Assembly (NCBI GenBank): GCA_900313765.1 | Contig: OMSN01000018.1 | Span: forward strand, 1 to 13,553 | Source: an uncultured Eubacteriales bacterium | GTDB taxonomy: Bacteria > Bacillota > Clostridia > Lachnospirales > Lachnospiraceae | DNA length: 13,553 nucleotides | Reading direction: 5' to 3' | Part shown: positions 1 to 6,634 of the stretch, one piece after another | Layout: each line of letters begins with the position of its first letter | Numbering within the stretch: the first letter of the stretch is position 1 | Notes under the pieces: generated by a model | Told to the model about the DNA's origin: nothing | Seen by the model: only the letters and a program-made list of their open reading frames with translations | The model's database searches: none | Made by a program: the position numbers and the translations under genes

Positions 1-1169
1 ATATCGCATACGGGGAGTCCCTTGGCCGTACGGCGAAGACACCCCGTAACGCTCTGGCGTTCAAATGGCAGGATGAGCAGGCGGTAACGCACCTTCGGGA
101 GATCGAATGGAGCCCGTCCCGGACAGGCCTGATCAATCCGGTTGCGATCTTTGATCCGGTGGAGCTGGAAGGGACCACAGTCTCCAGGGCAAGCGTTCAC
201 AACATCAGCATCCTGCGCTCCCTGAAGCTGGGGATCGGGGATGAGATCACCGTCTACAAGGCCAATATGATCATCCCGCAGATCGCGGAGAATCTGACCG
301 GTTCTGATTCGGTGATTCTTCCTGACAGGTGTCCTGTGTGCGGGGAGCCGACATCCATCCATGAGTCGCTGGGAACACAGACTCTGTTCTGCGACAACCC
401 GGAATGCGCGGCGAAGAAGATCAAGTCCTTTACCCAGTTCGTGTCCAGAGATGCCATGAACATAGAAGGGCTCTCGGAGATGACGCTGGAGAAGTTCATC
501 GCAAGAGGTTTCATTCATACCGTGGGAGATATCTTCCGCCTGAAGGAACACCGGGATGACATTGTCCAGATGGAAGGCTTCGGGCAGAAGAGCGCGGATA
601 ACCTCGAAGAGAGCCTGAACAGAGCCAGGCAGACAACATTGCCCAGAGTCCTGTTTGCGCTGGGGATACCGAATATCGGAGTTGCGAATGCAAGGATGAT
701 CAGCCGCGCATTTGACGAGGACCTGGACCGTGTCAGGAATGCAACAGAGGAAGAACTGAGCGCAATCGACGGAGTGGGACCTGTCATGGCACAGGCGTTC
801 GCCCTCTGGTTTGCAGATGAGAAGAACCGGTTGATCGTGGATGATCTGCTCACACAGATCCACATCGAGAAGACGGTTCAGCCTACCCTGCAGGGTGCAG
901 ATTCTTCAGACGAAACGCCCAGCCTGATCGCAGGCAGGACCTTCGTGGTGACGGGGGCGGTGAACCATTACAAGAGCCGCAGGGAACTGGCGGCCGACAT
1001 AGAGGCTGCGGGAGGCAAGGTGACAGGTTCGGTGTCAAAGAAGACCGATTACCTGATCAACAACGATGCCGCTTCGTCGTCCAGTAAAAATGTGACAGCA
1101 AAGAAACTGGGAATCCCGATCATAACGGAAGAGGAATTCCTGCGTATGTTAAACAGAAAGGAAGACTAG
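1..1169 (+). CDS. ligA: NAD-dependent DNA ligase LigA, 5'-truncated by window edge
   Basis: C-terminal part of the ligase that seals nicks in replication and repair using NAD+. The gene is open from base 3 in this frame, so the start and the catalytic KxDG lysine lie outside the window. Visible in order: the nucleotidyltransferase end motif TAKTPRNALAFKW (bases about 36-74); the OB-fold with RTGLINPVAIFDPVEL and VSRASVHN; a four-cysteine zinc finger (CPVC, then FCDNPEC, bases about 330-410); helix-hairpin-helix repeats (EGFGQKSADNL, IDGVGPVMAQAF); and a C-terminal BRCT domain (FVVTGAVNHYKSRRELAADI through SVSKKTDYLINND). The BRCT carries the long LINND-AASSSSKN version of the loop. The TAG stop is two bases before the metA start, so the two are probably co-transcribed. 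Identification is secure; only the N-terminal half is missing. Confidence 0.96.
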   Translation, partial: IAYGESLGRTAKTPRNALAFKWQDEQAVTHLREIEWSPSRTGLINPVAIFDPVELEGTTVSRASVHNISILRSLKLGIGDEITVYKANMIIPQIAENLTGSDSVILPDRCPVCGEPTSIHESLGTQTLFCDNPECAAKKIKSFTQFVSRDAMNIEGLSEMTLEKFIARGFIHTVGDIFRLKEHRDDIVQMEGFGQKSADNLEESLNRARQTTLPRVLFALGIPNIGVANARMISRAFDEDLDRVRNATEEELSAIDGVGPVMAQAFALWFADEKNRLIVDDLLTQIHIEKTVQPTLQGADSSDETPSLIAGRTFVVTGAVNHYKSRRELAADIEAAGGKVTGSVSKKTDYLINNDAASSSSKNVTAKKLGIPIITEEEFLRMLNRKED

Positions 1170-1171
1170 AG

Positions 1172-2110
1172 ATGCCGATTCGAATTCAATCTGACCTGCC
1201 CGCAAGAGAGATCCTGGACCAGGAGAACATATTTGTCATGGATGAGGGACAGGCGGACCTGCAGGATATCAGACCGCTTGAGATCGTGATCCTGAATCTC
1301 ATGCCGCTCAAGCAGGACACGGAGCTTCAGCTTCTGCGCTCCCTCTCCAACACGCCGCTCCAGCTGAATATCACATTCATAGCGGCGAGCAGCCATGAGG
1401 CGAAGAATACCGGGGTAAACCACCTGAATAAGTTCTACCAGACCTTTGAGGATATCCGGGACAATGACTATGACGGCATGATCATCACCGGCGCACCTGT
1501 GGAACAGATTGAATATGAGCAGGTGGATTACTGGGAGGAACTGAAGGAGATCTTCGAGTGGACCAATGACCATGTCACATCCACGATCCATCTGTGCTGG
1601 GGTGCGCAGGCTGCCATGTATTATCATTACGGGATCCGGAAGAGAGAACTGGGATACAAACTGTTCGGGCTCTACCGGCATAAGGTGATGAACCGGAAGA
1701 TCCCGCTCGTCAGAGGATTCGACGATTATTTCTATGCGCCGCACAGCCGCTGGACAGAGGTGGCCAAGGAAGAGATCGTCCGGTGTGAAGACCTGATCAT
1801 CCTGGCAGAGTCCAGAGAAGCAGGCGTGTTCCTGGCGATGTCCAGAAACGGACGCCGCATCTTTGTGATGGGACACCCGGAGTATGACCGCAGGACGCTC
1901 GGTGCAGAGTATACCCGCGATGTTGAGAAAGGAATCGGGATCCAGCTTCCGAAGAACTATTTCCCGGATGATGACCCGGATAACAAGCCGAGGCTCCTGT
2001 GGAGGGCACATGCCAATACGCTGTATGCCAACTGGATCAATTATTATTGCTATCAGCTGACTCCGTATTCACTGGGGACCCGGGTGTACACATACGAGAA
2101 TCTTCACTGA
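1172..2110 (+). CDS. metAA: Homoserine O-acetyltransferase (MetA family)
   Basis: Acylates the hydroxyl of L-homoserine from acyl-CoA, the first committed step of methionine synthesis, in the cytoplasm. The 312-residue product is full length for the MetA (HTS) family and collinear with it: nucleophile Cys142 in HLCWGAQA, His234 and Glu236 in VMGHPEYD, and Lys47 in LMPLKQDTE. Residue 111 (GAPVEQI) is Glu. In this family Glu111 goes with acetyl-CoA and Gly111 with succinyl-CoA, so I call it an acetyltransferase despite the common 'succinyltransferase' label. The ribosome binding site GAAAGGAAG sits inside the end of ligA, about 9 bases before ATG. The gap to ligA is two bases, leaving no room for a SAM riboswitch directly upstream. 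The last 74 bases overlap the antisense SGNH hydrolase gene, and a perfect hairpin follows the stop. Confidence 0.95.
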   Translation: MPIRIQSDLPAREILDQENIFVMDEGQADLQDIRPLEIVILNLMPLKQDTELQLLRSLSNTPLQLNITFIAASSHEAKNTGVNHLNKFYQTFEDIRDNDYDGMIITGAPVEQIEYEQVDYWEELKEIFEWTNDHVTSTIHLCWGAQAAMYYHYGIRKRELGYKLFGLYRHKVMNRKIPLVRGFDDYFYAPHSRWTEVAKEEIVRCEDLIILAESREAGVFLAMSRNGRRIFVMGHPEYDRRTLGAEYTRDVEKGIGIQLPKNYFPDDDPDNKPRLLWRAHANTLYANWINYYCYQLTPYSLGTRVYTYENLH

Positions 2111-2681
2111 GAACCTGCTTCAGGTTCCGGGCAAAGACCTGATGTCCGATGGCTGTGAGATGAACACCGTCCCGGCAGGTCGGAAGACCCCACTCGGACG
2201 CGTCGATAAACCGCAGCTGGTAGTATTCGGCGACATACCGGTAATAAGCACCCAGACGCTGTGATTCTTCCACGGTCCGCGCATCGGTCCACAGACCCGG
2301 ATCCATGGCTGGCGGAGCGATCAGAAGGAGCAGATCGGCGATGCGCCGGTCCGTCCTAAGACAGACTTCCAGGAAGGAGGCCATCCGCTCGGCAACGGTC
2401 TGTGCGGAGGGGACATTCATGTTCAGAAGATCATTGGTCCCCAGCATGAGTGTGATAACGTCACATTTCCATCTGTCGATCTGAGAGGACAGCCAGGCTG
2501 CGGCATGTTCCGGTGACCGGGGAATGGAGACTCCGTTCTCGCCTGCATTGTATACGGTGAAGCTGCTCTCTGCATCGAGGATGCCGGTCCAGCGCTTCAT
2601 GCGGGCATAGCGGCTTCCTCCCACAGACTCGGGATCGTATCCATATGTGTTGCTGTCACCAACTGCCAGTATGCGGATCAT
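2037..2681 (-). CDS. SGNH/GDSL-family hydrolase (arylesterase-like)
   Basis: A 214-residue cytoplasmic esterase or acylhydrolase; no signal peptide is visible. All four SGNH blocks are present: nucleophile Ser10 in AVGDSNTYGYDP, block II glycine in NAGENG (45-50), LGTND (80-84, oxyanion Asn83), and the Asp171/His174 pair in DGVHLTAIGH. The GDSNTxGYDP start with a following RWTG resembles the arylesterase/acyltransferase subgroup that includes the mycobacterial acyltransferase MsAcT; the natural substrate is unknown. The ATG at 2681 was chosen because GGAGG precedes it by 9 bases and the SGNH fold begins there. The same frame is open for 181 more codons upstream, but that stretch is antisense to the next gene and has no domain. 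The hydrophilic tail after about residue 193 (many Ser, Asn) is encoded opposite the metA 3' end. Confidence 0.85.
   Translation of the reverse strand: MIRILAVGDSNTYGYDPESVGGSRYARMKRWTGILDAESSFTVYNAGENGVSIPRSPEHAAAWLSSQIDRWKCDVITLMLGTNDLLNMNVPSAQTVAERMASFLEVCLRTDRRIADLLLLIAPPAMDPGLWTDARTVEESQRLGAYYRYVAEYYQLRFIDASEWGLPTCRDGVHLTAIGHQVFARNLKQVLSEDSRMCTPGSPVNTESADSNNN
2111..2127. terminator. Perfect 7-bp hairpin directly after the metA stop
   Basis: GAACCTG-CTT-CAGGTTC begins at the base after the metA TGA. It is a perfect inverted repeat with a 3-base loop. No T-run follows on the plus strand, so it is not a classic intrinsic terminator; it may be a 3'-end stabiliser or weak terminator for ligA-metA. 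It lies inside the coding region of the convergent SGNH hydrolase (about residues 186-191), so it must also be read as codons on the other strand. Confidence 0.4.
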
Positions 2682-2735
2682 GGGCGGTTTCCTCCGTGGA
2701 TCAGGATTGATGGTAAGATCTATCTCTGCAGGTTC

Positions 2736-2741
2736 ATTATA
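2736..2741 (-). promoter_or_regulatory. Candidate -10 box for the SGNH hydrolase
   Basis: Read on the minus strand, the 90-base gap between the divergent genes contains a perfect TATAAT about 55 bases before the hydrolase ATG. No convincing -35 box is found 16-18 bases further upstream, so this is tentative. The plus-strand gene at 2772 must also start transcription near here; only a weak TTGATG (2707-2712) is seen, without a well-placed -10. Confidence 0.35.
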
Positions 2742-2771
2742 CCGCAGATTGGAAAGGAGCGTGCGTCCGAT

Positions 2772-3149
2772 ATGAAGTTTAAGGCGCTGACACATGAGCT
2801 CCCCGACGTGGAGGAGGATTACGTGAAGGCGGGTCGCTATGACCGCTGGAGAGTCGGAACACAGGCCTTCTATCTTCCCGGCGGATTCAACACTATAGCG
2901 TATCTTCCGCTGAATGAGATCACATCGGCCTATCCGCATGATTTCCGGGTGAAGGGCGGATGCAGCTGCGCCGGAACGATCGTGACCGGCGGTGTGGTGG
3001 TGAAGTATGGTGACAATGAGATCATCAAGGTGGTTCCCGGGAGTGAGAAATATGCTCCGAAACTGTTGAATGCACTGAAGGAACAGATCCCGGATCTGAA
3101 CACGGAGATCCCGGATATCTACAGGGACAGCACCCGGATACTGGGATGA
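2772..3149 (+). CDS. Conserved-looking hypothetical protein, 125 residues
   Basis: I do not recognise the family. The protein is soluble, with no signal peptide or membrane segment. It has alternating strand-like segments (RVGTQAFYLPGGFNTIAYLP, GTIVTGGVVVKYG) and a helical C-terminal part. A Cys-Ser-Cys pair (C64, C66) in KGGCSCAG is the most distinctive motif and could be redox-active or metal-binding, but nothing else supports this. AAGGAG lies 12 bases before the ATG. Its last codon overlaps the next gene (ATGA at 3146-3149), so it is probably translationally coupled to the corrinoid adenosyltransferase. The strand pattern could suit a small PH-like or beta-barrel fold; this is a guess. 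Confidence 0.75.
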   Translation: MKFKALTHELPDVEEDYVKAGRYDRWRVGTQAFYLPGGFNTIAYLPLNEITSAYPHDFRVKGGCSCAGTIVTGGVVVKYGDNEIIKVVPGSEKYAPKLLNALKEQIPDLNTEIPDIYRDSTRILG

Positions 3150-3700
3150 TTCACATGAATAAAGAGAGCAGGAAAGGCACCGGTCTGGTGCATATCTACA
3201 GCGGAGACGGAAAAGGAAAGACAACAGCCGGGATGGGACTGTGCGTCCGGGCAGCAGGCGCAGGATACAGGGTGCTGATCTGCCAGTTCATGAAGGACAA
3301 CTCCTCCTCGGAGCGAAGAGCCATGGAATCGATCGAAGGGATCACATTGGTCCGGGGAAGGGATCAGGTTTCCTTCAGTTTCTGCATGAGCGATGAGGAG
3401 AAGAAACAGGAGAGAGCATTCTGTGAACGCCTCTTTGAGGATACGGTTGAGCGTGCTGCAGCGGAACATTATGACGTGCTGTTTCTGGATGAAGTGCTCT
3501 ATGCCATTCGCGCAGGGTTCCTGAAGGAAGACCGGGTCGTCTCATTTCTAGAGAACAAGCCGGACCGTCTGGAAGTCATACTGACGGGACAAGGCCCTGG
3601 CAGCAGGCTTCTTGCCCTGTGTGATTACCACTCGGAGATCTGTAAGAGAAAGCATCCCTATGACAGGCAGCAGGAGGCAAGAGACGGGATCGAACGATAG
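3146..3700 (+). CDS. cobO: Corrinoid (cob(I)alamin) adenosyltransferase, CobO/BtuR type
   Basis: Transfers the 5'-deoxyadenosyl group of ATP to reduced cobalt of a corrinoid, giving the adenosylcobalamin coenzyme form. The 184-residue product has the family P-loop GDGKGKTTAGMG (from residue 20), the VLICQFMKDN strand (43-52), a Walker-B-like VLFLDEVLYAI (D115, E116), EVILTGQG (143-150), and the ending KRKHPYDRQQEARDGIE matching the family KHP motif. Family members usually read LTGR where this one reads LTGQ. The start at 3146 overlaps the previous stop as ATGA; an ATG at 3155 is a possible alternative. No other cobalamin-synthesis gene or B12 riboswitch is in the window, so a salvage role is likely. 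Confidence 0.93.
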   Translation: MIHMNKESRKGTGLVHIYSGDGKGKTTAGMGLCVRAAGAGYRVLICQFMKDNSSSERRAMESIEGITLVRGRDQVSFSFCMSDEEKKQERAFCERLFEDTVERAAAEHYDVLFLDEVLYAIRAGFLKEDRVVSFLENKPDRLEVILTGQGPGSRLLALCDYHSEICKRKHPYDRQQEARDGIER

Positions 3701-3756
3701 GGAACATGACCGCGGCCAGGCGTGCGAAGCGCGAAGGCGCAGAAAGGACGGACCAT

Positions 3757-4035
3757 ATGAATATCGGTGAGATGCTGGATGAACTGAAGAAGAGGGCGAG
3801 GAAGGATCCGCAGATCCGGGAGAAACTCCTTGCTTCCAGGGAAGCGGCCAGTCCGCTTGGCGCGTTCTGCGCAGTATGCCGTGAGTATGGATATGAGATC
3901 TATGACATGGACCTGCTCCAGGCCGGCGAGGAAGCATATGCCGCCATGCGCAGGAGTACCAACGGCGGTGGTGAGAATTCTCCGCTGCTGTCAGGGGAAG
4001 ACGATTATTATGAGATGTTTTTTGCGGATCTGTAA
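3757..4035 (+). CDS. Small acidic protein of unknown function (weak Nif11-like resemblance)
   Basis: A 92-residue soluble protein. The N-terminal half is helical (MLDELKKRARKDPQIREKLL), followed by a two-cysteine segment (AFCAVCREYGYEIYDMDLLQ). The C-terminal tail is glycine-rich and then acidic-aromatic (NGGGENSP, then DDYYEMFFADL). The early 'K-D-P-x-x-x-E-K-L-L ... YGYEI' pattern faintly recalls Nif11-type domains, but I would not assign it. ATG 3757 was chosen because AAAGGA lies 8-9 bases upstream; a longer frame from ATG 3706 would add 17 basic residues and sits only 5 bases after the cobO stop. It lies between cobO and the reductase, in an apparent plus-strand operon. Confidence 0.7.
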   Translation: MNIGEMLDELKKRARKDPQIREKLLASREAASPLGAFCAVCREYGYEIYDMDLLQAGEEAYAAMRRSTNGGGENSPLLSGEDDYYEMFFADL

Positions 4036-4066
4036 AATGAATAGGGGACAGGAGTGATTCTGAATT

Positions 4067-5002
4067 ATGATCAGGTCAGTACATGTGATAGGACTTGGTG
4101 CGCTGGGGCTGCTCTTTGGAGATATCATTGCTGAGAACATCGGCAGTGTGGAAGGCGGGAGCATTCATTTTGTGATGGATCCGCAGCGGTATCAGCGGCA
4201 CAGACAGGATCGCTATACCATCAATAAAGAAGAGAAGACCTATCCGCTGCAGTCCAGCGAGGATGCTGAGAGAGCGGACCTTGTGATCGTGGCGGTCAAA
4301 TACAATGCACTGGAGAGTGCTCTGGATACCATGGCATCCTCCGTCGATGAACACACGATCGTCCTCTCCGTAATGAACGGGATCACCAGCGAAGACATTA
4401 TAGCCCGGCGATATCCGCAATGCCGCATTATCGACTGTGTGGCGCAGGGGATGGATGCCATGCGGTTTGGGACAGACCTTGTCTATACGAAGACGGGCGC
4501 CCTTCACGTAGGAATCCGGAAGAGGGACGATGCGCGGATGCAGGATGCCCTTGCGCAGGTGGAGGAACTGTTTGACAGGGTTTCTCTTCCTTATATCCAT
4601 GAAGAGGATATCCTGTACCGTATGTGGTTCAAGTTCATGCTGAATGTGGGGATCAACCAGTCCTGCATGGTATTCGGGGTCGGATACGGCAAGGCACTGG
4701 AGGACCAGACAGCGGCGTGCATGGCAAATATATCAGCCATGCGTGAAGTGGTCGTACTCTCAGAGAAAGAAGGAGCAAAACTGACGGATGAGGACGTGAA
4801 CAAAGCGGTCGCAGTCCTCAGGACGCTGGATCCGCAGGCAACTCCGTCCATGGGGCAGGACCGTCTGGCGAAGCGCCTCTCGGAGGCGGATATGTTCGCA
4901 GGGACCGTGATCGAGCTGGGAAAGAAGCACGGTGTGCTGACTCCGGTCAATTCTTATCTGTACCGGCGCGTGCATGAGATTGAAGCAGAGTATGGCGAAT
5001 GA
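4067..5002 (+). CDS. Ketopantoate reductase family protein (2-dehydropantoate 2-reductase)
   Basis: NADPH-dependent reductase of the ApbA/PanE family. The classic member reduces ketopantoate to pantoate for coenzyme A synthesis. At 311 residues it is normal length. Seen: dinucleotide motif GLGALG (9-14), VAVKYNALESAL with conserved Lys78, NGI at 104-106, the catalytic segment MWFKFMLNVGIN with Lys189, Asn193 and Asn197, and the C-terminal PSMGQDRLAKRLSEADMFAG, where Glu273 matches the substrate-binding glutamate. AGGAG lies about 11 bases before the ATG. No other pantothenate gene (panB, panC, panD) is nearby. Family paralogues act on other 2-keto acids, so the substrate is probable rather than certain and I give no gene symbol. 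Confidence 0.88.
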   Translation: MIRSVHVIGLGALGLLFGDIIAENIGSVEGGSIHFVMDPQRYQRHRQDRYTINKEEKTYPLQSSEDAERADLVIVAVKYNALESALDTMASSVDEHTIVLSVMNGITSEDIIARRYPQCRIIDCVAQGMDAMRFGTDLVYTKTGALHVGIRKRDDARMQDALAQVEELFDRVSLPYIHEEDILYRMWFKFMLNVGINQSCMVFGVGYGKALEDQTAACMANISAMREVVVLSEKEGAKLTDEDVNKAVAVLRTLDPQATPSMGQDRLAKRLSEADMFAGTVIELGKKHGVLTPVNSYLYRRVHEIEAEYGE

Positions 5003-5021
5003 CTGCTGCGGGCAACAGACA

Positions 5022-5049
5022 TTTGCAAAAATGATCAACATGCTATAGT
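5022..5049 (+). promoter_or_regulatory. Candidate promoter of the five-gene aminoacylation operon
   Basis: In the 101-base gap after the reductase, TGC-TATAGT (5041-5049) forms an extended -10, with TTTGCA/TTGCAA at 5022-5028 as -35 (spacer 15-16). Expected transcription start is near 5056. The 5' leader contains a short CGGC/GCCG hairpin (5058-5072). No terminator is visible after the reductase, so read-through from upstream is also possible. Confidence 0.5.
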
Positions 5050-5103
5050 ATATGTCTCGGCTTTATATGCCGGTAAATAAAACATGTGAGTAAGGACAGT
5101 GAC

Positions 5104-6618
5104 ATGACGAATGTACTGGAATATCTTGAACATACAGCAGCTGAAGCTCCTGACAGAATTGCCGTGACGGACGGTGAGAAGGAGTATACCCGCGCGCGTT
5201 TCCTTGATCTGTGCCGCCGCGCAGGGAGTGCCCTTGCCGGCAGTGTCGCAAGACGCAGGCCGGTGATTGTCTTTATGGAGAAAGGCGCGGATACACTGAC
5301 AGCCTTCTTCGGGATTGTTTATGCCGGAGGATTCTATACACTGATCGATCCGCAGCTTCCCGCGCAGAGGCAGAGACAGATCCAGGACAGCCTGCATGCG
5401 GAAGTGGTCATCACAGACTGCGCGCATCTGGATCAGGCGAAGGAACTGTTTGCGGAGTGCAGGATCTGTGAGATCAGCGCACTTCATGAATGCAGCGAAG
5501 ACGCAGATGCCCTGAAGAAGATTCGTGAGAGGCATCTGGACACGGATCCGCTCTATGTCAACTTCACATCCGGATCCACAGGTGTGCCGAAGGGGGTTCT
5601 GATCTGTCACCGCTCAGTGATTGACTTTATCGGATTCTTCACGAAACAGTTCGGCATCCGGGAAGACGATGTGATCGCCAACCAGGCGCCGCTGGACTTC
5701 GATGTCTCGGTGAAGGATATCTACAGCGCCATGCTGACAGGAGCAAAACTGGTCCTGGTCCCGCGGCCTCTGTTCACAACGCCGGCTCCGCTCCTGGACT
5801 TCCTGTGCGAGCATGAAACCACGGTGATGATCTGGGCGGTCTCTGCACTGTGCCTGGTCAGCGCGTTCCACGGCCTGGAGTACAGAGTGCCGGATAAAGT
5901 CCGCATGGTGATGTTCAGCGGAGAGGTGATGCCGCTGAAGCGTCTGAAGAACTGGATGGAACATCTTCCGGATGCCGTATTCATCAATCTGTACGGTCCG
6001 ACTGAGATCACCTGTAACTGCACCTGGCATCAGATCGAGCGAGACAGAGATTATTCTGACGGGATCCCGATCGGACATTCATTTCCCAACGAAGAGACCT
6101 TCCTTCTGGATGAGAAGGACCACGAGATCACGCAGCCCGGCGTCACGGGCGAGATCTGTGTGCGCGGCACTGCGGTGGGGCTTGGTTACTGGAACATGCA
6201 GGAGCAGACCCGGGAGCGCTTCCGGGACGATCCGCGAACTCCGGAATACTCCTCCGTCATCTACTGCACAGGGGATCTGGGCAGGTACAATGAGCATGGG
6301 GAGATGATGTTCTGCGGCAGGCGGGATGACCAGGTGAAATATATGGGCCACCGCATAGAGCTTGCCGAAGTGGAACTGGCCATGAACCAGGTTCCCGGAG
6401 TGGAGAGAAGCTGCTGTATATTTGACGAGGCAAAGAGCAGACTGCACGGATTCTACTGCGGCAGCATTGACCGTGGAGAACTGGCGCAGACTCTGAAGGA
6501 AAAGCTCCCTGTGTTCATGATCCCGGGGCACCTTCACCAGGTGGAGAGCATGCCGGTCACGGGGCGCGGCAAGATCGACAGAAAGGCACTGATGCAGAGT
6601 CTGTCAAAAAGAAGATGA
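5104..6618 (+). CDS. DltA-like stand-alone amino acid adenylation enzyme
   Basis: Activates an amino acid as the acyl-AMP and loads it on the phosphopantetheine arm of a carrier protein, presumably the one at 7859. The 504 residues match DltA/NRPS A-domain length. Core motifs: FTSGSTGVPKG (154-164), amine-binding Asp200 in LDFDVSVKDIY, NLYGPTE (295-301), YCTGD (387-391), GRRDDQVKYMGHRIEL (405-420) and catalytic Lys490 in GRGKIDRK. Pocket residues by alignment to GrsA/DltA from memory: D200, V201, K204, M270, S272, L296, C304, N305. Bacillus DltA has Cys where S272 sits, a residue tied to D-Ala choice, and K204 is a charged residue where DltA has Met, so D-alanine is doubtful and an acidic amino acid is plausible. 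ATG 5104 has AAGGA 7 bases upstream; a GTG at 5086 is a less likely start. First gene of the operon. Confidence 0.9.
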   Translation: MTNVLEYLEHTAAEAPDRIAVTDGEKEYTRARFLDLCRRAGSALAGSVARRRPVIVFMEKGADTLTAFFGIVYAGGFYTLIDPQLPAQRQRQIQDSLHAEVVITDCAHLDQAKELFAECRICEISALHECSEDADALKKIRERHLDTDPLYVNFTSGSTGVPKGVLICHRSVIDFIGFFTKQFGIREDDVIANQAPLDFDVSVKDIYSAMLTGAKLVLVPRPLFTTPAPLLDFLCEHETTVMIWAVSALCLVSAFHGLEYRVPDKVRMVMFSGEVMPLKRLKNWMEHLPDAVFINLYGPTEITCNCTWHQIERDRDYSDGIPIGHSFPNEETFLLDEKDHEITQPGVTGEICVRGTAVGLGYWNMQEQTRERFRDDPRTPEYSSVIYCTGDLGRYNEHGEMMFCGRRDDQVKYMGHRIELAEVELAMNQVPGVERSCCIFDEAKSRLHGFYCGSIDRGELAQTLKEKLPVFMIPGHLHQVESMPVTGRGKIDRKALMQSLSKRR

Positions 6619-6634
6619 TTCAGAAAGGTTGATC

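Noticed and set aside
1166..2011. 281-codon open frame on the minus strand across metA
   Set aside because: It is fully antisense to a clear metA with all catalytic residues; its translation has no recognisable domain and it has no supporting ribosome binding site.
3080..3150. Cobalamin riboswitch upstream of the adenosyltransferase
   Set aside because: The upstream bases are coding sequence of the overlapping gene; no B12-box-like element was seen.
2682..3224. 181-codon N-terminal extension of the SGNH hydrolase
   Set aside because: The extension runs antisense through the 2772 gene, while the ATG at 2681 has a good Shine-Dalgarno and begins exactly at the hydrolase fold.
5002..5021. Terminator after the ketopantoate reductase
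   Set aside because: Only a poor, mismatched stem without a T-run is present, so it was not listed.
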